Source: Thermoflexus sp.
GTDB lineage: Bacteria; Chloroflexota; Anaerolineae; Thermoflexales; Thermoflexaceae
Assembly: GCA_025057635.1 (NCBI GenBank)
Contig: JANXBD010000001.1
Location: 1 to 64,000, forward strand
Reading direction: 5' to 3'
DNA: 64,000 nt
Shown here: positions 1 through 9,242 of the stretch, in pieces
Layout of the letters: each line of letters begins with the position of its first letter
Numbering within the stretch: position 1 is the stretch's first letter
The notes under the pieces: model-generated
The model's input: only the letters and a program-made list of their open reading frames with translations
Told to the model about the DNA's origin: nothing
Databases searched by the model: none
Position numbers and translations under genes: made by a program

Positions 1-19
1 TCTTCTGTTCCATCGCCAT
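1..19 (-). CDS. Possible 5' end of a gene running off the left edge
   Basis: Only the first six codons (M-A-M-E-Q-K) lie in the window. The reason to suspect a gene is an AGGAAAGG Shine-Dalgarno-like stretch at about 23-30 on the minus strand, placed correctly before the ATG at 19. It would be divergent from yggT. No function can be assigned, and it may be chance. Confidence 0.25.
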
Positions 20-114
20 CTTAGCCTTTCCTGTCATTGAACGCTGTTCTCCTGGGGGCCTGAGGGGTCGGGGCAGCCGCCACAGCCCCAGAAATTTTTC
101 TTGAGGAAAGCGAC

Positions 115-381
115 ATGCCTGGAGCGCTGATCTCCCTCATCGATGCGCTGGTCAATCTCTATGTTCTTCTGATCGTGTTCTATGTGCTCACCTCCTGGAT
201 CGGCCTCGACCCGTGGCATCCGGCCCGGCGTTTCCTGGCGAGCGTGGTGGAGCCGGTATTGAACCCCCTGCGGCGCTATCTCCCTCCGATAGGTGGTCTG
301 GATTTCAGCCCCATCGTGGCGATCCTGTTGATCGAACTGGCAGGCTGGTTCCTTCGGGCATTCCTGAGGGGATGGTTCTGA
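115..381 (+). CDS. YggT family membrane protein
   Basis: An 88-residue integral membrane protein of the YggT family (family role unresolved; often linked to cell division or osmotic tolerance). Two hydrophobic helices are visible, at about residues 10-27 and 65-85. Between them is the family's amphipathic loop with the RRFLASVVEPVLNPLRR pattern, a hallmark of YggT, followed by a PP-GGLDFSPIVA motif. The length matches single-repeat YggT proteins. The ATG follows a GAGGAAAG ribosome-binding site. It stands alone here; the proC and divIVA genes that often neighbour it are not seen. Confidence 0.9.
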   Translation: MPGALISLIDALVNLYVLLIVFYVLTSWIGLDPWHPARRFLASVVEPVLNPLRRYLPPIGGLDFSPIVAILLIELAGWFLRAFLRGWF

Positions 382-717
382 GGCTCAGCTTCTCTCTCCG
401 CGCCCCGCTGCCTTGGGCGCGTCACGGCATGGGGGGAAATCCACAGACTCTGGGCGTCATTCGGCAACGTCTGGCTTTCCCGTTTGTCCAATGTCCAACG
501 CCAGCCGAGAGGGTGCTGGCAATTTCCTCCGGTTGGCTCTTAATTTTCCCAGATTCCGTTGACGCGCTAGAACAGGCGGATTAGAATCGAGAGTGTCGCG
601 AGGGGAATCGAATCCGCCTTTCTTGGGACCAATCAAGAGCCGGGGGGCAGGCCTGCTCTCCAAGGCATCCCTGAAATCGCTCTTAGAGAACACACGAGGG
701 GAGGAGGAGATCGGGAA
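382..717. other. Intergenic region carrying a promoter
   Basis: No open frame here looks like a gene. The stretch holds the promoter at 559-587 and a roughly 130-base leader to the small membrane protein gene. No recognisable riboswitch was seen. Confidence 0.5.
559..587 (+). promoter_or_regulatory. Sigma-70-type promoter for the small membrane protein gene
   Basis: A TTGACG -35 box at 559-564 and a TAGAAT -10 box at 582-587 are separated by 17 bases, close to consensus. The next gene downstream on this strand starts at 718. Confidence 0.55.
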
Positions 718-912
718 ATGCTGGTCAAGCGGATTGCCGTGATCGTTGGAGGCCTCATCATCGGGATCGCGCTGGAGCTGTGCGTTCTGTCGCTCTATGC
801 GATCCCGCCGGCCAAATACGGGTGGCTTTATCATCTGGGGACGATCGTGCCGCTTGCCCTTGCGGCGATGATCGTGCTGGATGCGGTTTTAAAGACAGAA
901 ATACTGCCTTGA
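718..912 (+). CDS. Small two-helix membrane protein, unknown function
   Basis: A 64-residue protein that I do not recognise. It is almost entirely two transmembrane helices, at about residues 5-28 and 37-57, joined by a short IPPAKYGWLY loop; the second helix is followed by a short acidic-hydrophobic tail. A strong GGGGAGGAGG ribosome-binding site sits 8-10 bases before the ATG, a promoter lies upstream at 559-587, and a hairpin terminator follows at 950-984. This makes it a self-contained expressed unit despite its size. The topology resembles small DUF-type membrane proteins, but no family is claimed. Confidence 0.65.
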   Translation: MLVKRIAVIVGGLIIGIALELCVLSLYAIPPAKYGWLYHLGTIVPLALAAMIVLDAVLKTEILP

Positions 913-949
913 CAGGATTGAAAAGCCGCTCCGCTGGATCGTATAAAAC

Positions 950-984
950 AAAAGGGTGGGAGGAACTCCCACCCCTTTGTTTTT
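950..984. terminator. Bidirectional intrinsic terminator
   Basis: An inverted repeat with arms AAAAGGGTGGGA (950-961) and TCCCACCCCTTT (967-978) has a 5-base loop and one mismatch. It is followed by a T run on the plus strand (980-984) and by a T-rich stretch on the minus strand. It sits between two convergent genes, the 64-residue membrane protein and rpsU, and could end both. Confidence 0.75.
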
Positions 985-1000
985 CACCGCATTGCTGCGC

Positions 1001-1213
1001 TCAGAGCAAACCGGCGGCTCGCAACGCCTTCATAGTGGTCCGACGGCTTTTGCGCAGTTTGGCGGCCTTCTTCCGTTTGCGGATCACGCTAGGCGGCTCG
1101 TAGTATCGGCGCCTCCGCAATTCCGAGAGCAATTTGTCGGCCTGGATCTGCTTGTTGAATCGCTTCAGGGCCGACTCGAAAGATTCCCCTTCCTCCAGGA
1201 TCACACGGGCCAA
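1001..1213 (-). CDS. rpsU: 30S ribosomal protein S21
   Basis: S21 of the small ribosomal subunit, about 70 residues. The family pattern is clear: an N-terminal ARVILEEGESFESALKRF, then RRRRYYEPPSVIRKRK, then a strongly basic C-terminus. I chose a TTG start at 1213 because an AAGGAGG ribosome-binding site lies 8 bases before it and because family members begin M-A-x-V at exactly this point. A longer frame opening at a GTG at 1249 would place the ribosome-binding site inside the gene. A consensus promoter lies at 1260-1289 and a shared terminator follows. Confidence 0.93.
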   Translation of the reverse strand: MARVILEEGESFESALKRFNKQIQADKLLSELRRRRYYEPPSVIRKRKKAAKLRKSRRTTMKALRAAGLL

Positions 1214-1259
1214 TCCTACCACCTCCTTCTGTGTGTTGGGATTTTTCACCCTGTCTTGA

Positions 1260-1289
1260 ATTATACCTATTTGCTTCGGGGAATGTCAA
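1260..1289 (-). promoter_or_regulatory. Consensus promoter of rpsU
   Basis: On the minus strand, TTGACA (1284-1289) and TATAAT (1260-1265) are both perfect consensus boxes separated by 18 bases. They sit about 45-75 bases before the rpsU start. Confidence 0.8.
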
Positions 1290-1396
1290 CCCTGGAGATC
1301 TATCAGCCTATTCCATCCATTCGCGGTGCAGGTATGATTTTGGGCGGCGACCCAGCGCAAGGTCTGTCCTTTCTGCCCTCTGAAGTGCGGGGATCT

Positions 1397-2317
1397 TTAA
1401 GGCCAGATCCGGAAGGATGCAAACGCCTCTGCTTGTCGGAAGCCGTCTGAGGCGGTTACATGGACTTCCACCAACGATCCTGAGGGGAACGCGCCTACGA
1501 TGAAATCCCCCTCCGCTATGCCAGCGTCATTTGTCTCTAAAAGCAGCGGACTATGCCCAGGAACACGAATTCGAACTCGAGCTCGGGAGATGGGTTGGCT
1601 TTCCTCATCGGTGACGAATACTGTGATCGTCTGCAGATCTCCAGTCGCCAAGACGGAGCGATGTAGGACAACATGAACTTGGAGGGTCGAGGGGGTCGGA
1701 AAGACACGGGCGGGAACGCGGGGATTCATCCCGCGCATTCGAGCGTAGGATTCCCCAAGGCTGATGGGACGCACCATCTGGGCTGTGGGATCCCACATGA
1801 GTTTCATCCGTTGGAAGACTTGGACTACTCGCCCATTCTCCACGAAGGGCTCGGTGATGGGGTTGCCGATGATCCTTGAACCGCCGTGGCGTAACCAGAA
1901 AGCGAGGAACATCCCCCGTATGGTATGCCCGGTCTCTAAGATATACCGCCGGAAGGGCCGGCTAAGGAGGTTCGGTTGAGGCGGGATTGGCGGACTTCCT
2001 AGGCCCATAGCCTCAGCGATAGGAAGCGGTTGCACCATTTGATTTGGGGGAGCCAAGGGATCCCAGCGCAAGCAAGCGTTCTGGAAACACTGGACTTGAT
2101 AAGGAGGCTCCGCAATCATTGGGGTGATCGGATAGCCAAATAAACTCAACCCCCCAAGGGCCTCAAAAAACCCTAGGAAAGGTTCTCGAACGGTATACCC
2201 AGTTTCTGGGAAGAACCGCTCCGCTGTTCCCTGGGCCAATTCCCTGCCAAGGCCTCCCAGCCCTAGGAGCAGCGCCCCGATCATCACTTGCACAGAAATG
2301 AGGGATGATCGGTTCAT
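1397..2317 (-). CDS. Secreted protein with two ETG/GYPI repeats and an Ig-like C-terminus
   Basis: About 306 residues. The N-terminus has a basic start and a hydrophobic stretch (about residues 8-22) like a signal peptide or membrane anchor. Two copies of a repeat of about 50 residues follow (about 34-90 and 120-180). Each has an (F/L)xETG(Y/H)T(V/I)R opening, a GG...GNPIT or GYPIT middle and a VQxF...WDP end, a pattern I know from Chloroflexota exported proteins of unknown role. The last 100 residues look like a beta-sandwich of Ig/invasin type with TITVFVTDEE and ETNDAGIAEG. The second of two close ATGs is preferred because GAGAGGG lies 7 bases before it. A wall- or surface-associated binding role is inference. 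Confidence 0.7.
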   Translation of the reverse strand: MNRSSLISVQVMIGALLLGLGGLGRELAQGTAERFFPETGYTVREPFLGFFEALGGLSLFGYPITPMIAEPPYQVQCFQNACLRWDPLAPPNQMVQPLPIAEAMGLGSPPIPPQPNLLSRPFRRYILETGHTIRGMFLAFWLRHGGSRIIGNPITEPFVENGRVVQVFQRMKLMWDPTAQMVRPISLGESYARMRGMNPRVPARVFPTPSTLQVHVVLHRSVLATGDLQTITVFVTDEESQPISRARVRIRVPGHSPLLLETNDAGIAEGDFIVGAFPSGSLVEVHVTASDGFRQAEAFASFRIWP

Positions 2318-2549
2318 GTCCATTCCCTCTCATCACCAGCCCTCCCAGGTCAGCTTACGAGTTTCCAACCAAGAAATCCTCTATTCAATGGATAGACATT
2401 TCCCGAATCCGACCTCGGGAGGTTGGCAGGACCCTTAGAGGCTGTAAAGAGGCCACCGGTCTTTCATTTATATATAGTGTCATGGATCGACGGAGGATAC
2501 AAGGGTGAGCGATCAAGAACTTTATTGTAGGCGGTCAGACCTCCTTCTA

Positions 2550-3653
2550 TCATTCCATAGGAACTTGAGGGATCACCCGGTCGCGCAGGCGCTCCATAAT
2601 GTCATCCAGATCGCGGCCGGTCACCGTGATCCCATGGTTGCGCAGCCCGATCACCGCCCGCGCGGGATCCGGGGAGCGATGCACCAGCTCGGCCACCTCC
2701 GCGGCCAGCTCCCATGTCCCACATGGATAGTTCACTGTGGTCACTGGAATGCCTTCCATCCAGGCATGCACGTGAATAATGGCTCCTACCTGGGGATGTT
2801 GCCGATAGATCATCCAGTGCTCGATGGCATCCACAGAGACGCGGCGGGGCTCAATGTGCGGGGGAACGCTGAGGAGGATCACGTTTCGCTTGGCATCATA
2901 TCCCTTGACCAGGAGGATATCCCGTCCAATCACCTGGAGGTTGCCCTTGTCGACTCCGCTTGCGCTCATCCAGAACCGCTCCGAGTCCTCCCGCACGCTG
3001 AGATTCCCATAGCTCAGGCCGCCCAGTCCATATAGCCGCTTCACATGCCGGAAATCTCGGGACGGGAGGATTTCCTGCAGGGGGAACGGAGCGGGCAGGA
3101 GGTTTAGGGAAGCCAGGAAACGACCCGCTTCTTTTAATTTCTCCGTCCGCGCGTTGCCATTCCAGAGCTCCGGCGGTAGGTCATGGTGAAACTCGTTGTT
3201 GATCACCAGACGGGCCTGGGCCAGCGGCGCTAGTCGTCGGAAGATCCGCTCGAAGAAATCGGCTTCATCTTCTCCGCATTTCTCCACATAATGCCCAAGT
3301 TCCAGCGTGACGAAATGGGCCTCCCAGCGGATGCCATTCGAGGAGGCCGTGCGGGCTCCTGGGATCAATACGATCAGGAGGTTAGAAAGGGCGCGAACCA
3401 GGATGGGATAACAGGTCTTCAGAAAATCGGCGGTGGGCTCCGGCAATTCAACGATCGATGCAACGAAGGTTCCCTGCGACTTGCGCCGGAAGGGACGGGG
3501 TCTGGAGGGGTTCGTGAAGTTGAGAACCAGACGGATGTCTGGGGTGGGTTCCTCCTGGAAGATAAATCCATGAGCCCGGAGGGTTTGCCACAATCCCTGG
3601 CAGAACCATCGCAGTCCGGGTGTATCCGCCTGTCCGACAATCGCGAAATCCAT
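2550..3653 (-). CDS. Class II aldolase/adducin-domain protein
   Basis: About 367 residues. The C-terminal half (about 190-365) is a class II aldolase domain of the fuculose-phosphate aldolase/adducin type: YGNLSVR, SASGVDKG, the zinc-ligand pair in HVHAWM, and RNHG with a third histidine. The N-terminal 180 residues are a separate domain without an obvious relative, so the protein is longer than ordinary aldolases of about 215 residues. Substrate is not predictable; sugar-phosphate or methylthioribulose-type chemistry would fit the fold. The start is ATG at 3653 with GGGAGGA just before it; a TTG at 3668 lies upstream of that site and is less likely. Confidence 0.8.
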   Translation of the reverse strand: MDFAIVGQADTPGLRWFCQGLWQTLRAHGFIFQEEPTPDIRLVLNFTNPSRPRPFRRKSQGTFVASIVELPEPTADFLKTCYPILVRALSNLLIVLIPGARTASSNGIRWEAHFVTLELGHYVEKCGEDEADFFERIFRRLAPLAQARLVINNEFHHDLPPELWNGNARTEKLKEAGRFLASLNLLPAPFPLQEILPSRDFRHVKRLYGLGGLSYGNLSVREDSERFWMSASGVDKGNLQVIGRDILLVKGYDAKRNVILLSVPPHIEPRRVSVDAIEHWMIYRQHPQVGAIIHVHAWMEGIPVTTVNYPCGTWELAAEVAELVHRSPDPARAVIGLRNHGITVTGRDLDDIMERLRDRVIPQVPME

Positions 3654-3890
3654 TCTTCCTCCCTTCAATTTTGGTTGAAGACCGAAGTGATAAGCGGAGG
3701 CGCTGGCAAATCAGTTCGCGCTCCGTCTCAAAATCGTGAATCGCTGGAGCCATCGTCCCGCATCTCTGCATTCTCCTACCCCGGCAGGTCCGATCCAGGA
3801 TCTTTAGGAGAAGAAGCACATCCTGGCTTCCCAGCATGCGGAGGAGCTCAGATGGAGGCGGGAATAATCAGGCGATTTTCGCTTCTGGAA

Positions 3891-5321
3891 TTAATAAGCT
3901 CTTGCGAAGACGGCCATCTCACTTGCAACTTCCCCGCAGATGATGCATCGATCTCGTCCGTTCGGCTGCTCTAAGGGGATGCAGCGGTTAGTGGCCGTTG
4001 TATCCGCTTTGATCTTCGCCTCGCACTCCGGGCTTCCGCACCACCAGGCCCATGCGAACCCATCAGCGACAGCTTTCCGAAGCTGATCGTAGGTCTCCGG
4101 GTAGTGAGTGTGGGCCTTGTGGAAGGCCAGCGCCCGCTGATAGAGATCCGCCTGGATGGCGCTCAGGGTTTCGTGCACCGCGTCCAGAAGTCCCTCCATG
4201 GGCACCACCCGCTTCCCTGGGGCGCCCGGCTGATCCCGGCGGGCCAGCACCACCCTTCGCTCGGCCACGTCCCGCGGGCCGATCTCGATCCGCAGGGGCA
4301 CCCCTCGTAGCTCCCACTCGTTGAATTTCCAGCCTGGGGTGTATTCCTCCCGCGCATCCACCTCAGCCCGGATCTCTGGCTCCAGCATCCGTCGGACTTG
4401 CTCGCAGGCCTCCAGCACCTGGGAGCGCTCCTCGTCGCTCTTCCAAATGGGCACCACGATCACCTGGATAGGTGCCAGGCGGGGCGGCAGGATCAATCCC
4501 TTATCATCCCCATGCACCATGATCACCGCCCCTACTATTCTCGTCGAGAGGCCATGGGAGGTAGTCCAGGCGTATTGCATCTGGTTCTGGGCATCCAGGA
4601 ACCGGATCTCGAAAGCCTTAGAGAAGTTTTGCCCGAGGTTGTGGGAAGTGGCCGACTGCAATGCGCGTCCGTCGCCCATCATCGCCTCGATCGTGTAGCT
4701 GCGTAGCGCCCCAGCGAACTTTTCCCCCTCGCTCTTGCGGCCTTGGATCACCGGGATGGCTGCGTCCTCCACTGCGAAGTCGGTATATATATCGAGCACC
4801 CGCAACGCTTCTTCCTCTGCTTCTCTATAGGTGGCAAAGACAGAATGGGCCTCCTGCCACAGGAACTCCAGCGTCCGCAGGAAGGGCCGCGTTCGCTTCT
4901 CCCAGCGCACCACATTGCACCATTGATTGATCCGCAACGGCAGATCCCGATAGGACTGGATCCATTGGGCATACATATAGCCGATGATGGTCTCTGAGGT
5001 GGGTCGCACCACCAGCGGTTCCTCTAAAGTCTCCCCCCCTCCAATGGTCACCACCGCCAGCTCTGGGGAAAAACCGCTCACATGTTCTTTCTCCTTCTGG
5101 ATGAAGGAATAGGGAATTAGCATCGGAAAGTACGCATTCCGATAGCCATGAGCCTTCAGCCGCCGATCTACCGCTGACTGAATGTTCTCCCAAATCGCAT
5201 AACCATACGGCCGGAAGACTATGCACCCTCGAACCGGGGCATAATCGGCTAGCTCTGCCTCTCGGATGACATCTAAATACCATTGGCTGTAATCCTCATG
5301 GCGCGGTGTGATTCGAGCCAT
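3891..5321 (-). CDS. proS: Prolyl-tRNA synthetase, eukaryote/archaeal type
   Basis: Charges tRNA-Pro with proline. The protein is 476 residues and of the short type (ProS type 3), not the long bacterial type with an inserted editing domain. Visible are class II motif 1 (IFRPYGYAIWENIQ region), motif 2 (VRPTSETIIGYMY and WEKRTRPFLRTLEFLWQE), motif 3 (HGDDKGLILPPRLAPIQV), an anticodon-binding domain, and a C-terminal zinc-binding domain with CGSPEC and CIICGE pairs ending in the typical tyrosine. The start at 5321 (MARITPRHEDYSQWY) follows GGAGGCGG; 56 further in-frame residues upstream do not look like protein. A promoter lies at 5413-5441. Confidence 0.95.
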   Translation of the reverse strand: MARITPRHEDYSQWYLDVIREAELADYAPVRGCIVFRPYGYAIWENIQSAVDRRLKAHGYRNAYFPMLIPYSFIQKEKEHVSGFSPELAVVTIGGGETLEEPLVVRPTSETIIGYMYAQWIQSYRDLPLRINQWCNVVRWEKRTRPFLRTLEFLWQEAHSVFATYREAEEEALRVLDIYTDFAVEDAAIPVIQGRKSEGEKFAGALRSYTIEAMMGDGRALQSATSHNLGQNFSKAFEIRFLDAQNQMQYAWTTSHGLSTRIVGAVIMVHGDDKGLILPPRLAPIQVIVVPIWKSDEERSQVLEACEQVRRMLEPEIRAEVDAREEYTPGWKFNEWELRGVPLRIEIGPRDVAERRVVLARRDQPGAPGKRVVPMEGLLDAVHETLSAIQADLYQRALAFHKAHTHYPETYDQLRKAVADGFAWAWWCGSPECEAKIKADTTATNRCIPLEQPNGRDRCIICGEVASEMAVFARAY

Positions 5322-5412
5322 CTTCCCGCCTCCTGTTCCTCCTGTTGAGGAAGTCAGTTTATCGCCGAAGGTGGGAACGGGGGGCAAATCCTGCCACCTC
5401 CCGGTGAGAGTT

Positions 5413-5441
5413 ATTGTAGCTGGGCCCAAGCACCCTTTCAA
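5413..5441 (-). promoter_or_regulatory. Promoter of proS
   Basis: On the minus strand, TTGAAA (5436-5441) and TACAAT (5413-5418) are spaced by 17 bases. The transcript would start about 85-90 bases before the proS ATG. That is too short for a full T-box, although the leader contains a GAGGTGG/CCACCTT hairpin around 5370-5400. Confidence 0.6.
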
Positions 5442-5723
5442 GCGGATTCGGACCTGATGAGGGGCTTGAGGGGGGAACGATCTGAGCAACAGGTTTCCTG
5501 CGCTTAGAGTTCCAAAGGCTTTCCATCATGAAATCCCAACGATATAGGCGGTTCGGCAGATCTGCTGCGTGTGTGGTAGAACGGAGAAGGGGTGAGAGAC
5601 AGGCTTTCCCTTAGACCTAAATCGATGTGAGACGATAAGCGCGTGAGCCTCGAATTCTGCTTCCAGATCAGGGTTTAGTGTTATACTTACATTTTGAGAC
5701 ATCTAACGAGTGGGGGATCGACA
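5442..5723. other. Divergent intergenic region between proS and the TPR gene
   Basis: Together with the proS leader this makes about 400 non-coding bases. Apart from the proS promoter I see only a TATACT box near 5680 that could serve the TPR gene, without a convincing -35 partner. Confidence 0.3.
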
Positions 5724-7982
5724 ATGGGAGAGGATCGCCTGCGCTACGAGCAGGCGTTGAGGCGTGGACATGAGGCTCTCTGGCAAAAGCAGTGGGCGGT
5801 GGCCATCGCGGCCTACCGGGAGGCGTTGCATGTCTTTGCAGATCATCCGGAGGCCCTGACCGGACTAGGAATAGCATGCATGGAGGCCGGTCAATACGAG
5901 GAAGCGCTAGCGGCTTTCCAGCAACTAGCCCGGCTGCGTCCAGGGGATCCGATGTTAACGCTTCGCCTCGCCGAGGTATACCAGCGCGCAGGCCGCGCGA
6001 CAGAGGCGGCAGCGCACTATCACCAAGCCGGCTGTTCGTTTGCGGCGCAGGCAGACCTCCAACGGGCCGTTCAGGCATGGGTGCATGCGATTCGATTGGA
6101 ACCCGGGCGGGTCGAGACGTTAGAGGCGCTGGCTCAAGCGTATCAGCAACTTCATCAGCCAGAAGCGGCGATTCGGGTGAATCTCGCTCGGGCTCGAGCC
6201 TGGGTCCAGCAAGGGAATTTGCAGCGAGCTCTAGAAGCAGTTGATGAGGCGCTCGCTTTGGATCCTCAACATCCTCAAGCCCTTCAGGCACGGGACTGGC
6301 TACGGGCCCAGCTCGCTCGTCAAACGGGCACAGGCCCGCTGCCAGCGCTTCCCGCTCGAGGCTCCGAGGCTTCAGTGGAGCAAGCCCGAGCGGAAGCCTT
6401 CTGGATGTTGACCGCAGAGGACACCGAAGCTCCTGTCGATCCCATCCGCCGGGCGCTTTCCCAAGCGCTTCGGGTCTTGGCTGATCTGGTGTTCTCGGAG
6501 GATCGTGGCTCACTCTCCGAAGCAGAATGGTTTCGAATCAATGCCGCATTAGGACGGGCAGTGGACGCCCACTCGCGGGGCCAACCGCGGGAGGCTCTGG
6601 CCCTTTATGAGCAGGTGCAGGCCGCTGGCCTAGAACATCCGGCTTTAATGTTTGCCACAGGAGCGATCTTGGCGGAGTTAAAGCGCTGTGATGAGGCGGC
6701 TTCTCGACTTCAGCATGCTATGACCTCCTCGGACTATTACTTGGCTAGCCTGCTTCTGCTGGCTCTTTGCGAGGAGCGTCGCGGAGCCTTAGAGCGGGCG
6801 GTGGAGCATTATTTAGAAGCCCTCGAGTATATTGAACGGGAGTGGCTGCGTCAGGATCAACCGGAGTGGCTGCGCGAGCGCTATCGTTTCCTGCGCGCCT
6901 GGATCCTACGATATCCAGATCTGCAGAGGATCCTTCAGAAGGAGGCTCAACAGATCCTCGAAAGCCCGATGTGGTTGGATCGTGTGTCCATGATCCGGCA
7001 AGCATTGGATCAGTGGACGGCAGGGACATCCTTCCGATTGACCTTGGTGGAAGCATTGATGTCTCCGGAGGGAGAGCGTCTGCTGAGCGAGCTGGGACAA
7101 GCATATGTCTGGGCGCGGCAGGGCCTGTTCTATAGCGCGGTCGAGGAGGCCATGCGGATCATTGCGGAGAGGCCCTTTGCGCCCTTAGCTCATCTGGCCC
7201 TAAGCCAGCTACTTGCCTGGAGCCATCACGGCCAAGCAGCGGTGGGGAAATTCCGGGCGCTGGGCGAATATTTCTTGTTCATGGGGGATCCACACTTAGC
7301 CCTGGCTGCCTTTGAGCAGGCCCTTCAGCTGGCTCCCTTCGATCTGCCGACCCTGCGCCGGTTGCTTCGGCTCGCTCAGGAGTTAGGAGATCCCTCTCGA
7401 ACTCTCCAGGCCTTCACCGGCATGGCGGACGCATATATCCAGATGGCCAATCTGGAGGACGCAGAACGGATTTGCCAAGAGGGACTGGATTGGGCCTCGC
7501 GACGGGGCCTTCCAATCTCTATGCTTCGGCCGCTCTTACTTCGGTTGGTGGAAATTGCTGTTCAGCGTTTGGATTGGGCTCGGGCAATCGAACCCCTGGA
7601 GCGACTCCGGACGATCAATCCCAAGGACATGGAGATCCGGTGGGGGCTGGCGGAAGCTTACATGCGGGCCCATCGGCTGGAGTCGGGGCTGCGAGAGACG
7701 CGCGATTTGATAGAGCTGGCGCGGGCAACTGGCCGGCTGAGCGAGGCGGCATCTAACTTGGAAGAACTGATCGCGCTCTTCCCAGACGAGCTGGGCTTGC
7801 GGCAGCTGGCGGCTCAGGTTCACCTAGAGCTCGGCCAGACGGAATCTGCAATCACCCATTTAGAGCAAATTGGTGAGCACTATCTTCGACAGGGCCGCCT
7901 GAACGACGCTCGGGCGGTCTATCAATCCCTGATCCAGTTGAATCCGGATCGTGCCACGCATTATCGGGCTCTGATCGGTTAA
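5724..7982 (+). CDS. Large tetratricopeptide-repeat protein
   Basis: A 752-residue protein made almost wholly of TPR-like helix pairs. Clear units occur at the N-terminus (AIAAYREAL...EALTGLG, YEEALAAFQQLARLRPGDP, LQRALEAVDEALALDPQHP) and again from about residue 480 to the end (HLALAAFEQALQLAPFD, ARAVYQSLIQLNPDRA). A less repetitive helical middle lies at about 220-420. There is no signal peptide or membrane helix, so a cytoplasmic scaffold is inferred. The ATG at 5724 follows GTGGGGGAT. It lies directly before cdaA on the same strand; a functional link with c-di-AMP signalling is possible but not shown. Confidence 0.85.
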   Translation: MGEDRLRYEQALRRGHEALWQKQWAVAIAAYREALHVFADHPEALTGLGIACMEAGQYEEALAAFQQLARLRPGDPMLTLRLAEVYQRAGRATEAAAHYHQAGCSFAAQADLQRAVQAWVHAIRLEPGRVETLEALAQAYQQLHQPEAAIRVNLARARAWVQQGNLQRALEAVDEALALDPQHPQALQARDWLRAQLARQTGTGPLPALPARGSEASVEQARAEAFWMLTAEDTEAPVDPIRRALSQALRVLADLVFSEDRGSLSEAEWFRINAALGRAVDAHSRGQPREALALYEQVQAAGLEHPALMFATGAILAELKRCDEAASRLQHAMTSSDYYLASLLLLALCEERRGALERAVEHYLEALEYIEREWLRQDQPEWLRERYRFLRAWILRYPDLQRILQKEAQQILESPMWLDRVSMIRQALDQWTAGTSFRLTLVEALMSPEGERLLSELGQAYVWARQGLFYSAVEEAMRIIAERPFAPLAHLALSQLLAWSHHGQAAVGKFRALGEYFLFMGDPHLALAAFEQALQLAPFDLPTLRRLLRLAQELGDPSRTLQAFTGMADAYIQMANLEDAERICQEGLDWASRRGLPISMLRPLLLRLVEIAVQRLDWARAIEPLERLRTINPKDMEIRWGLAEAYMRAHRLESGLRETRDLIELARATGRLSEAASNLEELIALFPDELGLRQLAAQVHLELGQTESAITHLEQIGEHYLRQGRLNDARAVYQSLIQLNPDRATHYRALIG

Positions 7983-8186
7983 CGCCGCTTCCTCACTCTA
8001 AGGAGCGAGTTTTTCCGGAGGCCCTCAGGAGACGGAGGATTTTAGAGCTGGCGCGCTGCCGAATCAGGATCGCAAAATCTATATACCCGCTTAGGATCTG
8101 TGTTTCCCCAGGATGTCGATTGCCTTTGGCGGCTCGCCGTCTAAGGAACGTTCTCCTTGAAGATCCGGCCAAATAGGTGAGCTTTC

Positions 8187-9059
8187 GTGCGGGATCTGAT
8201 CTATCTCCTAGATCAGCTGAATTGGATTAGCCTAATTGACATCGGTCTGGTGGCCCTCCTGCTCTTCGGCATCTTATATTCCCTAAGGGGAACGCCAGCG
8301 ATCACGCTGATCCGGGGTCTGTTCATTCTGTTCATGCTGGTGTTGATTCTGAGCGGGCCCCTAAGTTCCTTTCGGGCGATGCGCTGGCTGCTGGGGCGGG
8401 TCTTGCCAGCTCTCCTCATCGCGATCCCAATCATTTTCCAGCCTGAACTCCGTCGAGCGCTAGAGCGGTTGGGCCGCTTTCGGCTCTGGCTGCAGCAAGA
8501 TACCCAGGAGGCTCGAAGCACTGAGGTCATCCAGGCGCTGGTGCAGGCCTGTCCACGCTTGGCCGAGCGTCGCCATGGGGCTTTGATTGTTCTGGAACGC
8601 ACCACCGGCCTAGAGAATTACATTGAAACGGGAATTCGACTAGATGCGCGCGTGACGCCCGAGCTGTTGATGACCATCTTCGCACCTAACACCATTTTGC
8701 ACGACGGCGCTGTAATTATCCGAGATGGTCGGATAGTGGCCGCCGGTTGCATTTTGCCGCTCACGACGGGATGGGTAGGGGATCCCCAACTGGGCTTGCG
8801 CCATCGGGCGGCGATTGGGATCACCGAAGTGAGCGATGCCCTGGCCATTGTGATCTCCGAGGAGCGGGGCACGATCTCGGTAGTCTTGAACGGACGGATA
8901 GTGCGCCGATTGGATGCCCGGCGCCTGGAATTGGTGTTGCGGAACTTCTATAGCCCTCCGCCTGAGGTTGCGCGAACAGAACGTTGGCTTCGGGAGTTGC
9001 GAGATCTGGGGCGACGGGCGTGGGTGCTGTTCTTTCCCCAACATGGAGGTCGATCATAA
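8187..9059 (+). CDS. cdaA: Diadenylate cyclase (c-di-AMP synthase)
   Basis: Makes the second messenger c-di-AMP from two ATP. The 290-residue protein has three N-terminal membrane helices (about 15-33, 41-58 and 68-84), then a DisA_N/DAC domain (about 95-260). The domain has both catalytic motifs, DGA at 173-175 (context TILHDGAVII) and RHR at 205-207 (GLRHRAAIG), plus the SEERGTISVV strand. Architecture and length are those of CdaA (YbcI/YbbP). The start is a GTG. A YbbR-domain gene follows, the usual regulatory partner (CdaR), which supports the call. c-di-AMP typically governs potassium and wall homeostasis. Confidence 0.95.
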   Translation: MRDLIYLLDQLNWISLIDIGLVALLLFGILYSLRGTPAITLIRGLFILFMLVLILSGPLSSFRAMRWLLGRVLPALLIAIPIIFQPELRRALERLGRFRLWLQQDTQEARSTEVIQALVQACPRLAERRHGALIVLERTTGLENYIETGIRLDARVTPELLMTIFAPNTILHDGAVIIRDGRIVAAGCILPLTTGWVGDPQLGLRHRAAIGITEVSDALAIVISEERGTISVVLNGRIVRRLDARRLELVLRNFYSPPPEVARTERWLRELRDLGRRAWVLFFPQHGGRS

Positions 9060-9242
9060 CCCGATCCGGGGCATCCGATGGTCACCCGTGGTTCTTCCAA
9101 AGATGAGAGGCCGGAAATCGGGGAGCCAAAGTTAGCCAGAGAGATCATAGTGTCCTTCCATGAGAAACCGTCCCCGCCATGATGGGCAGCGAAAGGCTTC
9201 CTGTGGGTTGCTCGTCTGCACCTCGCCAATCTGGTGAGGGAA

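Noticed and set aside
5322-5450. T-box riboswitch before proS (a GGAGGTGGCAGGATT segment followed by CCCACC)
   Set aside because: The segment lacks the TGGNACCGCG core, and the likely promoter at 5413-5441 leaves only about 90 bases of leader, too short for stem I with a specifier loop.
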